Source of the DNA: Gammaproteobacteria bacterium | Lineage (GTDB): Bacteria; Pseudomonadota; Gammaproteobacteria; Methylococcales; Methylomonadaceae | Assembly: GCA_018830325.1 (NCBI GenBank) | Contig: JAHJSQ010000127.1 | Coordinates: 1-64,000, forward strand | Direction of reading: 5' to 3' | DNA: 64,000 nucleotides | In this document: piece by piece, positions 16,560 through 25,764 of the stretch | Numbering within the stretch: position 1 is the first letter of the stretch | Layout: each line of letters opens with the position of its first letter | The notes under the pieces: generated by a model | Seen by the model: the letters and a program-made list of their open reading frames with translations, nothing else | Told to the model about the DNA's origin: nothing | The model's database searches: none | Program-made: the position numbers and the translations under genes

Positions 16560-17264
16560 ATGAGAAACGATAACAAAAGAACAAAATTGGGGGTTTTCGG
16601 CTTGATTCTGGTCCTCCCGATGCTGGGGTGTGCGCCGACCAAACAAGCAAGAGACGTCGAACCCGCCGGTTTTTTAGGGGATTATTCGATGCTCGGGGAA
16701 GGAAAAGAAGGCGAGGCGCTTAAGATTTATATCAATCCGTCTTATCAGAGCACTTGTCATGACTATGACAAGGTCTTGATCGAGCCAGTCCAAATTTGGG
16801 TCAGCGGAAACAAAGATTTGGCCGAAATGCCGCCCGCAGAAAGACAGGTCTTAGTCAATCACATGCATGGCTCATTGGTTGACGAGTTGGGCAAACATTA
16901 TCGAATCGTTCGAAACCCCGAACCCGGAACGATAAGAATCAGAACGGCGATCACTGAGGCGGAGGGCTCATGGGTCGCATTGGATACAGTCTCCTCGTTC
17001 GTGCCGCAGTTATTGGTCATGTCGACAATTAAAGAAGTGGCAACCGGAACAGCGACTTTTGTCGGCAGGGCCGGTGCCGAAGCGGATATCACCGATGCAA
17101 TGACCGGAGAACGGATTGCCGCGGCTGTCGATCGTAGAGTCGGAAAGAAGTCCTACGAAGGCGTCACTCAAGAATGGGATGATGTGACACGGTCTTTCGA
17201 TTATTGGGCGGAGCGCTTAGCATACCGCTTGGCGAATTGCGGTGCGATGCCGCCCGTGCAATGA
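16560..17264 (+). CDS. DUF3313 lipoprotein
   Basis: The ATG at 16560 has CAGGAG 8-13 bases upstream and opens a signal peptide with lipobox LPMLGC. The mature protein is a clear DUF3313 member: GFLGDYSMLGEG near the lipid anchor, then DKVLIEPVQIW, a helix with VLVNHMHGSLVDELGKHYRI, the strand IRIRTAITEAEGSW, and VGRAGAEADITDAMTGERIAA in the C-terminal half. Family function is unknown. It is the second DUF3313-type lipoprotein of the island and the more typical one. The 245-bp gap before it contains a palindrome, so it may begin a second transcript of the island. Confidence 0.85.
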   Translation: MRNDNKRTKLGVFGLILVLPMLGCAPTKQARDVEPAGFLGDYSMLGEGKEGEALKIYINPSYQSTCHDYDKVLIEPVQIWVSGNKDLAEMPPAERQVLVNHMHGSLVDELGKHYRIVRNPEPGTIRIRTAITEAEGSWVALDTVSSFVPQLLVMSTIKEVATGTATFVGRAGAEADITDAMTGERIAAAVDRRVGKKSYEGVTQEWDDVTRSFDYWAERLAYRLANCGAMPPVQ

Positions 17265-17328
17265 AATTGACGCGCCTTTTTACCGGCTTCAATTATTCAA
17301 ATGATAACAAAACATAAGGGATACAAAA

Positions 17329-17802
17329 ATGAATAGATCAAGTAGTAAATTTATGCAGACCATCATCGCCTGTGTTATGGGGGGGGTAATCGTATCGCCG
17401 ACAGTATGGGCACAGGGAAATCTGATGATTTACCCAAAAATGGGACAAAATCCGCAACAGCAGCAACAGGATCAATATAACTGCCACGGTTGGTCGGTGC
17501 AGCAATCCGGCTACGATCCCAGCAACCCGCCTGCTCAAAGTTCCGGCCCAAGCTTTGGTAGCGCCTCCAGAGAAACGCTTAGGGGAGGGGCGCGAGGGGC
17601 TGCGGCAGGCGCAGCCATCGGTGCGATTGCCGGTGATGCTGGCAAGGGTGCGGCTATTGGTGCCGTTGGAGGCGCGATGAAGCGCGGATTTCAGGAACGT
17701 GACAGTCAACGGCAAGCCGCATCCGCCCCCCCGCCGGGGCTCGACAATTACAATCGAGCCATGAAGTCCTGCCTGGAAGCGCTCGGCTATTCGGTCAATT
17801 GA
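17329..17802 (+). CDS. secreted glycine-zipper protein
   Basis: A signal peptide (about 1-29, cleavage after VWA) leads into a Gln/Pro-rich linker and then a glycine-zipper segment, RGGARGAAAGAAIGAIAGDA, continuing with a second GKGAAIGAVGGA run (about 85-122). Such YMGG-type zippers insert into or pack against membranes. Two cysteines flank the zipper (in QYNCHGW and MKSCLEAL), suggesting a disulfide. Homologues are widespread lipoprotein-like or outer-membrane proteins of unknown role. The gene stands between DUF3313 and the MscS channel, with about 50-60 bases on each side. Confidence 0.75.
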   Translation: MNRSSSKFMQTIIACVMGGVIVSPTVWAQGNLMIYPKMGQNPQQQQQDQYNCHGWSVQQSGYDPSNPPAQSSGPSFGSASRETLRGGARGAAAGAAIGAIAGDAGKGAAIGAVGGAMKRGFQERDSQRQAASAPPPGLDNYNRAMKSCLEALGYSVN

Positions 17803-17850
17803 TCGAGCCGGCCTTGATTGCAAAGCTTGATACACCACTCGGTTGAGTCA

Positions 17851-20298
17851 ATGAACGATCCGATATCGACAAAACGGCGAATTTTTAATCAGAGCAGTAT
17901 TCAAGGCTTATTGAGCCAGCTGAAGATGTCTTCGCGTTTTGTCGTTCTGCTGATTATCTTGATGCCCATGACCGTCTTAGCCGACGATACGGAAGTTAAG
18001 GAAAAGGCTCTTGACTCGATAGACGAGCGCATCACCGCCGTGCAGTCGAGGCGAGTTCAAGTCCAAAATAGGCTGTCTGCGTTGCCTGGCGACGGTTCGG
18101 GAGCGCCTCCCGAAGCGGAGGCTGACGAATGGGCCGAGTATAGACGAGTGCTCAATCTGATTGTCAACAGCTATGACAGTCATCTCGATGCATTGAATAA
18201 ACTTAAGACTGTGCGGGTCGCTCGGCAGGATATCGAGGCGAAGTCGAAAGCGTGGCTGAATTTTGCCGAACCGGGACCCTATACCATCGATTTCGTTGAC
18301 GATTTGTGGAACCAACTGCGTGCCAAGGAGCGCGAACTCGAAACCGTTCGTATTGAACAAGCACTGTATGACAATCTGCTCGAATCGAGACGAGATTCTT
18401 TTAAGAATTCCGAACAGGCGTTGAGAAAGGCGCAGGAACAGCTCGATAAGGCCGAATCGGCCTCGGTCAATCGCTTGCAATGGAAGCAGGACCTGGTTGA
18501 AATGCAAAACGTTCATGAGCAAGCACGGGTTGCGTTACTCGATACCGAGAATGAGCTTCGAAATGAAATCGTTAGGCTTCGGGACACTGAAAAGGAGCTC
18601 TTGCAACGACAAGTCAGGGTCGCGAGTTCGGCATCCCCTCTAACCGAGCAGGATCGTGATGCCAAACTCGCCGCGTTGACGCAACGTCAGCAAGAAGTGG
18701 GCAAGGAGATCCAGAAAGCCATTGAAATCGGACGGATACTCGATGAGCAATGGCGACAAACGCGCGATCGATTGCAAGAAGCTCAGACATTTTCCAGTAG
18801 TCTGCTTCCGGAAGCGGCAGAACAGCAACAGAAGAAGCTCGAACTCTTACAGAATGAGTTAAAAACTCAAATGATCGAATCCGAGGTATCGAGTTCCATC
18901 ATCAAGCTCTTGCGTTTACTGGACAGAATACTGCTCGCGCACCGTCATATCTGGGAGCTTCGATATCAGGTCGAAAACAATCCAGACTTGAAAACGCTCG
19001 AGGATGCTTTGGCCCAAATCGAACATGGTTACGATCAAATAAAGTTATGGCGTAAATTTCTACTTTCGGGTCTTGATGCGGCGCGTCGCCGTTTGGACAA
19101 TCAAGAAAAAAAGCTTATCGACTGGAAACCCGAATTCGGCGATCGGGAATTGGGCGAACGAGAGCGACTCGCTTTTTGGCGGCACGATGGAATGTACAGG
19201 CGTCTGGTCGCGGAAGCCGACAACCTTGAATCCACTCTCTTAAGTTTTAAACAATCGATGGAAATGCGTTATAAAAACGCGACTGTCAGTGACCGAGTTA
19301 CTAAAGTCTATAAGAATGCCGGTGACGTAGCCGTCCTTATCTGGGATTTCGAACTGTTCACGGTCGAAGATAAAATTGTCGTGGAAGGCCGTGAGATCAT
19401 CAATCGTCGCAGCGTGACAGTCGGCAAGATCGTACGCATACTTTTCATCTTGGCATTTGGCTTATGGCTGATCGGAAAAATTTCTGACAGAGGTCTTCAG
19501 TCCTTGTCGAACAGACTCCCCGGACATGAAAGCGCCATTTTGTTGGGGTTCAGACTGTTCACGTTAATTGCTGTCATCGCTATCCTCGTTTTTGCTCTGG
19601 TCAGAGTACACATACCGCTCACCGTTTTCACGTTCTTTGGCGGCGCACTGGCGATCGGTGTCGGTTTCGGAGCCCAAAACATCATCAGCAACTTTATAAG
19701 CGGTTTGATTCTGTTGGTGGAACAACCCGTCAAGCTGGGCGATATCGTCGATGTAGAAGGCATTAGCGGCAAGATCACCCATATCGGCGGCCGTTGTTGC
19801 CAGGTCCATCGTTTCGACGGTATCGACATGCTGATTCCGAATAGTAGTTTTTTGGATAAGAGCGTCACCAATTGGACACTCTCGGACCAGTCTATTCGCT
19901 GCACGGTTACGGTCGGTGTCGCCTATGGTTCGCCGGTGCGTGATGCGCTTCAGTTGCTTGAGCAAGCGGCTGTAGAGCACGGCTTGGTGTTGAACGCGCC
20001 AGCTCCCGAAGTCTATCTGGAAGGGTTTGGCGACAATACGCTCAATCTGACCTTGGATTTTTGGGTCGGGAATTTAAAACAAATCAATCGTCGCCGCATC
20101 ATGAGCGATATCCGTCATCGAATCGTCAATCTATTTGGTGAGCGAGGCATCGAGATCGCATTTCCGCAGCGTGACGTGCATGTTGATAGCAAAAATCCGA
20201 TCAAAGTCGAGTTTGTATCGGCAGAGATCGAAACACCACTCAATCTAAAAGGGCTGTCGACAGGGCGGAATGAACCTGAGTCGATCGGTTCAGCTTAG
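17851..20298 (+). CDS. large MscS-family mechanosensitive channel (MscK-like)
   Basis: I prefer the ATG at 17851. A longer TTG-started form exists from 17818. A signal peptide around residues 30-46 (LLIILMPMTVLADD) precedes about 400 residues of coiled-coil periplasmic domain rich in Glu, Arg and Leu. Transmembrane helices lie near 515-600, and the MscS pore helix is in FGGALAIGVGFGAQNIISNF, followed by the beta domain (KLGDIVDVEG, GIDMLIPNSSFLDK, NWTLSD). The protein should open on hypo-osmotic stress to release solutes, and the large periplasmic part resembles that of MscK. A broken partial copy lies at 63490-64000. Confidence 0.9.
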   Translation: MNDPISTKRRIFNQSSIQGLLSQLKMSSRFVVLLIILMPMTVLADDTEVKEKALDSIDERITAVQSRRVQVQNRLSALPGDGSGAPPEAEADEWAEYRRVLNLIVNSYDSHLDALNKLKTVRVARQDIEAKSKAWLNFAEPGPYTIDFVDDLWNQLRAKERELETVRIEQALYDNLLESRRDSFKNSEQALRKAQEQLDKAESASVNRLQWKQDLVEMQNVHEQARVALLDTENELRNEIVRLRDTEKELLQRQVRVASSASPLTEQDRDAKLAALTQRQQEVGKEIQKAIEIGRILDEQWRQTRDRLQEAQTFSSSLLPEAAEQQQKKLELLQNELKTQMIESEVSSSIIKLLRLLDRILLAHRHIWELRYQVENNPDLKTLEDALAQIEHGYDQIKLWRKFLLSGLDAARRRLDNQEKKLIDWKPEFGDRELGERERLAFWRHDGMYRRLVAEADNLESTLLSFKQSMEMRYKNATVSDRVTKVYKNAGDVAVLIWDFELFTVEDKIVVEGREIINRRSVTVGKIVRILFILAFGLWLIGKISDRGLQSLSNRLPGHESAILLGFRLFTLIAVIAILVFALVRVHIPLTVFTFFGGALAIGVGFGAQNIISNFISGLILLVEQPVKLGDIVDVEGISGKITHIGGRCCQVHRFDGIDMLIPNSSFLDKSVTNWTLSDQSIRCTVTVGVAYGSPVRDALQLLEQAAVEHGLVLNAPAPEVYLEGFGDNTLNLTLDFWVGNLKQINRRRIMSDIRHRIVNLFGERGIEIAFPQRDVHVDSKNPIKVEFVSAEIETPLNLKGLSTGRNEPESIGSA

Positions 20299-20383
20299 AC
20301 CGCTCTCTTCATCCAAAGAACATAATGAGGAGGTAAGCCATGAACAATTACATTTCGACGCAATCACCCAAAGGAGGTGGCTT

Positions 20384-21241
20384 ATGAAAACTAAAATACA
20401 ACCGGGGTTAACCGGCATGCTGTGTGCGGTTGGAATGGCCGCATTGATCGGTTGTGCCGAAAATAGGCCAATGACGGCTACGAATTCCATATCCGCTTTG
20501 GCCGCTGTTTCTCAACCGGCAGTAGAACCGGCGCAAGCCAAAGATTTGCTGATGAACATGGCTGAATTTCTGGCGAAAAGCCCGAGTTTCAGCGTGAATC
20601 TCGAGAGCAGCTACGAAGTTCTCCAGGAGTCGGGGCAGATGATCGAGTTTGGCGAAAACCGTAGGATCGTCGTCAGAAGACCGAACGGACTGCGCGTCGA
20701 AATCGAACACAGCGACGGCGAGCGGCATCTTGTTCAGTATGACGGGAATGATATTACAACGTCCAGTCCGACTCACAATGTCTATGCGCAAATTGTCAAA
20801 CCGGGCGGCATCGATGAGGCCGTCATGTATTTCCTGAGAGATCTTGGCATGCGATTGCCGTTGGCGATGCTCTTGGTGAGCCGGCTGCCCGAAGAGCTGG
20901 AACGTCGGACTCTGGCGCTCGATTATGTCGAGAAAACCGTTGTCGATGGAACGCCGACCCATCATTTGGCGGGACGCACCGAAACGGTGGATTATCAGGT
21001 CTGGATTGCGGAAGGCGCTCGACCTCTGCCGCTCCGTATCGTCTTAAGCTATAAGAACGAAGAGGGGCATCCGTCATTCAGAGCGCAGTTTTTCGATTGG
21101 AACCTGATGCCAGAAATCCAAGACTCCCTGTTTACGTTCAACCCGACCGATGGCATGAGGAAAATCGCCTTTGCTGCGGAATTAAACAAAATTGCACTTG
21201 AGGATTCGATACGTCCGGAAGAAAGTGGAGGAAAACAATGA
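20384..21241 (+). CDS. DUF2092 lipoprotein, LolA-like fold
   Basis: The ATG at 20384 is set by a near-perfect AAAGGAGGT about 6 bases upstream, so the longer upstream frame is not used. The signal peptide carries a lipobox (AALIGC). The mature part is DUF2092: a helix with DLLMNMAEFLAKSP, then an antiparallel sheet (SYEVLQESGQMIEFGENRRI, RPNGLRVEI, HHLAGRTETVDYQVWI, LPLRIVLSY). This fold resembles the lipoprotein carrier LolA/LolB, so a lipid- or lipoprotein-handling role is a reasonable inference. The last codon overlaps the start of the next gene (ATGA), indicating translational coupling with the low-complexity secreted protein. Confidence 0.85.
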   Translation: MKTKIQPGLTGMLCAVGMAALIGCAENRPMTATNSISALAAVSQPAVEPAQAKDLLMNMAEFLAKSPSFSVNLESSYEVLQESGQMIEFGENRRIVVRRPNGLRVEIEHSDGERHLVQYDGNDITTSSPTHNVYAQIVKPGGIDEAVMYFLRDLGMRLPLAMLLVSRLPEELERRTLALDYVEKTVVDGTPTHHLAGRTETVDYQVWIAEGARPLPLRIVLSYKNEEGHPSFRAQFFDWNLMPEIQDSLFTFNPTDGMRKIAFAAELNKIALEDSIRPEESGGKQ

Positions 21242-22026
21242 ACACTAAAATCAAAACAGTCGCAACAGCTTTTATAGCGATTATCGTGATTTCGTTGGGA
21301 ATCATCGATGAAGCAACCGCGCGTGGCCTGAGTGGAGGCGGTGGTGGTTATTCTCGAAGCGGCGCCGCTGCGAGCGGCAGTTTCTCCTCCGGTGCGGGCC
21401 GATACGGTTCGACGAGGTCCGGAAGTTCTGCGGCATCCGCATCTAGAACGTCTAGCCGCTCGCAGACCGCGCAGACGGCTTCAACGAACAGGGCGTCGAC
21501 CCAGCAAAGCCGTCAAGGCAGCTCAACCGAAAATCAGGCACAACGCCAGGATTACAAGCTGGACAGCCAAAGTCAGCGCCAGCAATACTCGAATGAAAAC
21601 GTCGAGACCCGTCAACAAGGCGCTACAAGTCGAACCCAAGATCGTCAACAAACCGCGCAGTCCTATCAAGGCGCTTACCCTCCGGGTTATCGACCGCCGG
21701 CAGGGGCTTACTATCCGCCGCCACAAGGCTATTACGACGATAACCATTGGGACGACGGCGAAGTCGCCGCCGTGGCGCTCGGTGCAGCTGCGGTGGGTGC
21801 CATGGCGGGATACGCGGCCGGAGACTCATCATCCGCGACAACGACAGCCCCGTCTACAACAGTCGTCTATTCGGCACCTCCACCTACAGCTTCGACCGGC
21901 CTGCCCTGTACGCCCAATACGACGGTGGTCAATGGCGTAACCTATTATCAATGCGGGGCTTCTTGGTATACCCAAGCTTACGGTAATAACGGCGTTATTT
22001 ATATGCCGGTAGCGCCGCCATACTAA
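21238..22026 (+). CDS. secreted low-complexity Ser/Gln/Arg-rich protein
   Basis: A signal peptide (about 1-28) is followed by a Gly/Ser-rich stretch (30-75), a Gln/Arg/Thr/Ser-rich part (75-145), a Pro/Tyr-rich segment (PPGYRPPAGAYYPPP), an Ala/Gly-rich helix-like piece with AAAVGAMAGYAAG, and a conserved-looking C-terminus with two cysteines (LPCTPNTTV and YYQCGASWYT). The last 40 residues look folded, and the rest is probably disordered. The start overlaps the DUF2092 stop. Proteins with this C-terminal VNGVTYYQCG motif occur beside DUF2092 in other proteobacteria, as far as I recall, but have no assigned role. Confidence 0.75.
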   Translation: MNTKIKTVATAFIAIIVISLGIIDEATARGLSGGGGGYSRSGAAASGSFSSGAGRYGSTRSGSSAASASRTSSRSQTAQTASTNRASTQQSRQGSSTENQAQRQDYKLDSQSQRQQYSNENVETRQQGATSRTQDRQQTAQSYQGAYPPGYRPPAGAYYPPPQGYYDDNHWDDGEVAAVALGAAAVGAMAGYAAGDSSSATTTAPSTTVVYSAPPPTASTGLPCTPNTTVVNGVTYYQCGASWYTQAYGNNGVIYMPVAPPY

Positions 22027-22135
22027 GATCAACCCGGCTTTTTGGGCGCAACACGGCGAGAACTTAACTTTTTGAGTTGCGTTCTCGGTTTAATGATTTT
22101 GCGCGGAATAATTTGTTTACCACCGGACTTTTGTC

Positions 22136-23566
22136 ATGAACCCCATGAATTTTTCGTTAACTTTCCTACGAGTAAAGAATGCCGCGCCGCTACTCGGCAT
22201 GATACTGCTGATGGCTGCAAACCCGTATGCCAGAGCGCTAGGGCCGATCGACACGCCGCCGACTTGGGGCGGCGACTTGTCGTCGCGGCCTCGGCTCAGC
22301 GGCAGTTGGGGCGGGTCGAGAGACGAATTGGCTAAAAAGGGTGTAGTGTTGGACGCAGACATGTATTTGCTTCCGCAGGGTGTCATTGCAGGCGGTAAGG
22401 ACACGGCTGCGGAATTCTGGGGCAACGTCGACTACTCGCTCGATCTGGACATGGGTAAAATGGGACTCTGGCCGGGCGGTTTCTTCAAGTTCGAAGGTGT
22501 TTCAAGCTTCGGCAATACACTTTACAACGATGTCGGCGCCGTAGTACCCACCAACGCATCCTATTTGTTTCCCGGTGTCAATGAAGCCGATAGCGCTCTG
22601 ATGGGTGCGACATTCACGCAGTTTTTCAGTCCCCAATTCGGCGTATTCATGGGGAAAGTCAATCTGTTCGATTTTACGCCGACTGAATTCTACGGCAATT
22701 ATCGCACTCAGTTTTCGAATGCAGCGATGAATTTCTCGATGGCTTATGCAATGGTTCCGCTCTCGGCTTATGGCGGAGGAATTTTATTTTTGCCGACGGA
22801 AAATATTACGCTGGCGGCGATGGCTCTCGATGCGAGCGGCACGCCGACAGATAATGATGTCGGCAAGGCTTTTGATGACGGTACGACCGTCGTTAGTGCG
22901 GCAAATATCAAAATCAAGCCGTTCGGGCTGGTCGGTCATCAGAGTGTCAGCGGAATATGGAGTGACAAGCCCCGTTTTTCTCTAGATCAGGACCCTGCCA
23001 ACATAGGTCGTATGCTTTTGAACGAAAGATTTCCCAGGCTTGCAAACCCCGGCACGATACTCAGCCGGATTCTAGAGCGATTTTTTCCGGAACTGCTCGT
23101 CCCGGTTAGACCGGCGAACCGAAAAGACAACACCTGGGCGGTTATTTACAGCTTCGATCAGTATTTATGGCAGCCGGAAGGCGATTCGAGCAAAGGTATC
23201 GGCCTTTTCTTCAGCTTTGGCGCTACCGACGGTAATCCGAATCCCATTCAGTACAGTTATCTGATGGGAATCGGCGGCAAGGGCGTCATGCCCGGTCGGC
23301 CTGACGACTCGTTCGGTATTGGCTGGGCGCGCACGCAATTCAGCGACCATTTTGTACCGCTACTTCGCGAGCGGCTCAATCTCGGGCTCGATTACGAGGA
23401 CGCAATAGAATTGTATTACACCGCTTCGGTTACGCCTTGGCTCACTTTGAGCCCCAATCTTCAGATCATCAACTCTGCGTTGAATAAAACACTCAACAGC
23501 AATGGTGAGTTGCAAGGCTTGGATACGACGCTCGAAGCGAGTTTGCGTATGAATATCAAATTTTAA
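22136..23566 (+). CDS. OprB-family carbohydrate-selective porin
   Basis: The 476-residue protein has a signal peptide (about 1-37) and the OprB start signature, PRLSGSWGGSRDELAKKGV, followed by a 16-strand-type alternation of aromatic and small residues (LGLDYEDAIELYYTASVTPW near the end) and a C-terminal LRMNIKF with the terminal Phe typical of outer-membrane barrels. OprB porins pass sugars across the outer membrane. In this operon the substrate may instead be a sulfated or organic compound released by the sulfatase, which is inference. The gene is separated from its neighbours by about 110 bases on each side. Confidence 0.9.
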   Translation: MNPMNFSLTFLRVKNAAPLLGMILLMAANPYARALGPIDTPPTWGGDLSSRPRLSGSWGGSRDELAKKGVVLDADMYLLPQGVIAGGKDTAAEFWGNVDYSLDLDMGKMGLWPGGFFKFEGVSSFGNTLYNDVGAVVPTNASYLFPGVNEADSALMGATFTQFFSPQFGVFMGKVNLFDFTPTEFYGNYRTQFSNAAMNFSMAYAMVPLSAYGGGILFLPTENITLAAMALDASGTPTDNDVGKAFDDGTTVVSAANIKIKPFGLVGHQSVSGIWSDKPRFSLDQDPANIGRMLLNERFPRLANPGTILSRILERFFPELLVPVRPANRKDNTWAVIYSFDQYLWQPEGDSSKGIGLFFSFGATDGNPNPIQYSYLMGIGGKGVMPGRPDDSFGIGWARTQFSDHFVPLLRERLNLGLDYEDAIELYYTASVTPWLTLSPNLQIINSALNKTLNSNGELQGLDTTLEASLRMNIKF

Positions 23567-23680
23567 TCGGCTTCAAGTGTTGATTCGAAAAGACAATGTT
23601 CAAACCGGTTCGACTGTGAAAAAAAACGGCAAAACATATAGACTCGAGCCGTTGCCAAGCAATGGCCGTAGAGGACTGTG

Positions 23681-24586
23681 ATGCGGATAGTTAACTTTTT
23701 CGCGATGTTCTTCGTATTCGTAACTTTTCGTACGCAAGGCCAGGAGCTGGAACCGCGCTCGTATGTCAACACTCCCGTGGGTCTGAATTTTCTGGTCATG
23801 GGTTACGGACTCACGGAAGGCAGTGTCGCGACCGATCCTTCGTTGCCTTTACAAGATGCGCAGCTCCAGGTTCATTCTATGTTTTTTGCCTATGCTCGTT
23901 CGCTGGATGTCTTAGGTAAGTCCGCCAAGTTTGACGTAGTGGTGCCCTATGCCTGGCTTTCAGGCGACGCCAAGGCATTTGGTCAAACTCGCGAGCGCCG
24001 CGTGGACGGCTTCGCCGATCCGCGTTTTCGCTTTTCGCTCAACCTTTTCGGCGCTCCCGCATATCCTTTGGATGAATTCAAGCATTATCGACAAGACCTT
24101 GTTATCGGCACCGTTCTAGAAGTGACGGCGCCGGGCGGGCAATATGACGCCGACAAACTCGTTAACATCGGTACCAATCGGTGGTCTATCAAACCGGAGA
24201 TAGGCATTGCCAAGAGTTATGGACCTTTAACATTGGAGTTGGCCGGTGGGGTCCGATTCTTCAGCGAAAACGATGAGTTTTTCGGCGGTCAACTGCGTGA
24301 ACAGGAGCCTATCTATTCTGTTCAGGGTCACATTGTTTACAGCTTCGGCTACGGTATCTGGGCAGCTGTGGACGGTACTTTTTATACCGGCGGTCAGACT
24401 AGCGTGGACGGATCAAAAAGTAACGACCGGTTGGAAAATTCACGTATGGGCGCCACACTGGCATTGCCCGTAAACCGTTATAACTCCGTCAAAATCTATT
24501 ACAGTACCGGCGTCTCGACCCGTATCGGAAGCGACTTCGATGTGGCGGGCATTGCTTGGCAATATCGTTTCGGCGGAGGGTTCTGA
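23681..24586 (+). CDS. MetA-pathway/phenol-degradation type outer-membrane protein
   Basis: The ATG at 23681 stands 6 bases after GAGG. A GTG 3 bases earlier is less well placed. After a signal peptide (about 1-19) the protein follows the Phenol_MetA_deg family of putative outer-membrane transporters: TPVGLNFLVMGYG, then FFAYARSLDVLGKSAKFDVV, RVDGFADPRFRFSLNLFGAP and GTNRWSIKPEIGIAKSYGP, ending in WQYRFGGGF with terminal Phe. Members are predicted beta barrels whose substrates are mostly unknown. It follows the OprB porin, so the island encodes two outer-membrane pores. Confidence 0.85.
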   Translation: MRIVNFFAMFFVFVTFRTQGQELEPRSYVNTPVGLNFLVMGYGLTEGSVATDPSLPLQDAQLQVHSMFFAYARSLDVLGKSAKFDVVVPYAWLSGDAKAFGQTRERRVDGFADPRFRFSLNLFGAPAYPLDEFKHYRQDLVIGTVLEVTAPGGQYDADKLVNIGTNRWSIKPEIGIAKSYGPLTLELAGGVRFFSENDEFFGGQLREQEPIYSVQGHIVYSFGYGIWAAVDGTFYTGGQTSVDGSKSNDRLENSRMGATLALPVNRYNSVKIYYSTGVSTRIGSDFDVAGIAWQYRFGGGF

Positions 24587-24715
24587 GATGAGATTGAGCG
24601 AAGTTTTATTACCCCGTCGTTTATTGCATTCAGCGCGAAAGTGTAAATTTGGGGGAAGGCACTGTGATATCGACATACTAACCATGATCTTTGAGTTCGG
24701 GAGTACTTTCAAAAC

Positions 24716-25720
24716 ATGAAGCGATTCATCGAGTTGTCATTAATGGCGTTGATTATTATCGCGACTTCCGTATGGGGGGCTCTTGCCGTTTATTTCGGCG
24801 ATTCGGATAGCGGCATTATCTGGAATTTTTTATCTGCCGGTTTTGGTGTGTTCAGTCTGGTCACACTGATTAGCCTGGGATTTCCACATTGGCGTAAACG
24901 CTGCCTTTACGGCTATGGGGTTGTATTTTCGCTAATTCTGATCTGGTGGCTTTTGATCAGTCCTTCGAACGATCGGCAATGGCAACCCGATGTGGCTAAG
25001 CTGGCTTATGCTACCTTCGACGGCGACAAAGTCACCGTTCACAATATCCGTAATTTCGACTACCGGAGCGAATTCACTTATGTTCCGGCTTATTACACAA
25101 AAACCTTCGACTTGAACGAATTAGAAGGCGTCGATTTGTTCTCTGTGTATTGGATGGGGCCTGCGATTGCGCATACGATTCTAAGCTTCAATTTCGGCGA
25201 CGGCGGTCATCTGGCGGTTTCGATCGAAGCGCGCAAGGAGTTGAGCGAAGGCTATTCGACGATCAAGGGTTTTTTCCGGCAGTATGAGCTAATCTATATC
25301 GTCGCGGACGAGCGCGATGTGATTCGGCTGCGCACAAATTATAGAAACGATCCGCCAGAACAGGTCTATCTGTACCGGCTACAAGGCCCCCCGCAAAACG
25401 CCAAGCGTCTGTTTTTGGGCTACCTGGATAAGATCAATTCGCTGAACGAAAAACCCGAGTTTTACAATACCTTGGTGGACAACTGCACGACCGCCATCTG
25501 GCTGCGTTCGCGCATCAATCCTGAACATCTACGCTTTTCCTGGAAAATTTTATTGAGCGGCTATCTGCCGGAATACCTATACGAATCCAATAGGCTCGAT
25601 ACCCGGGTTCCGTTCAAGGAATTACAACGACAATCGCTGATCAATGAATGGGCGCAGAGGGGCGATCAAGAGGCCGATTTTTCAAGACGTATCCGCACGA
25701 CAATTCTCAAACCCAACTAA
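24716..25720 (+). CDS. DUF4105 membrane protein
   Basis: Three membrane helices (about 7-25, 37-54 and 64-79) are followed by a periplasmic domain of the DUF4105 type: NFDYRSEFTYVPAYYTKTFD, then GVDLFSVYW, AHTILSFNFGD and the NTLVDNCTTAIW segment. The His-Thr and Asn-Cys-Thr motifs are the conserved polar residues of this family, which has been compared with NlpC/P60-like papain-fold enzymes. Cys-259 could therefore be catalytic, although no activity is established. It is the usual companion of outer-membrane proteins in several genomes. The hydrolase lipoprotein begins 44 bases downstream. Confidence 0.85.
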   Translation: MKRFIELSLMALIIIATSVWGALAVYFGDSDSGIIWNFLSAGFGVFSLVTLISLGFPHWRKRCLYGYGVVFSLILIWWLLISPSNDRQWQPDVAKLAYATFDGDKVTVHNIRNFDYRSEFTYVPAYYTKTFDLNELEGVDLFSVYWMGPAIAHTILSFNFGDGGHLAVSIEARKELSEGYSTIKGFFRQYELIYIVADERDVIRLRTNYRNDPPEQVYLYRLQGPPQNAKRLFLGYLDKINSLNEKPEFYNTLVDNCTTAIWLRSRINPEHLRFSWKILLSGYLPEYLYESNRLDTRVPFKELQRQSLINEWAQRGDQEADFSRRIRTTILKPN

Positions 25721-25764
25721 TCATTTGCCCTATCAACTTTAATGAAATGTAAGGAAAAAAAGCT

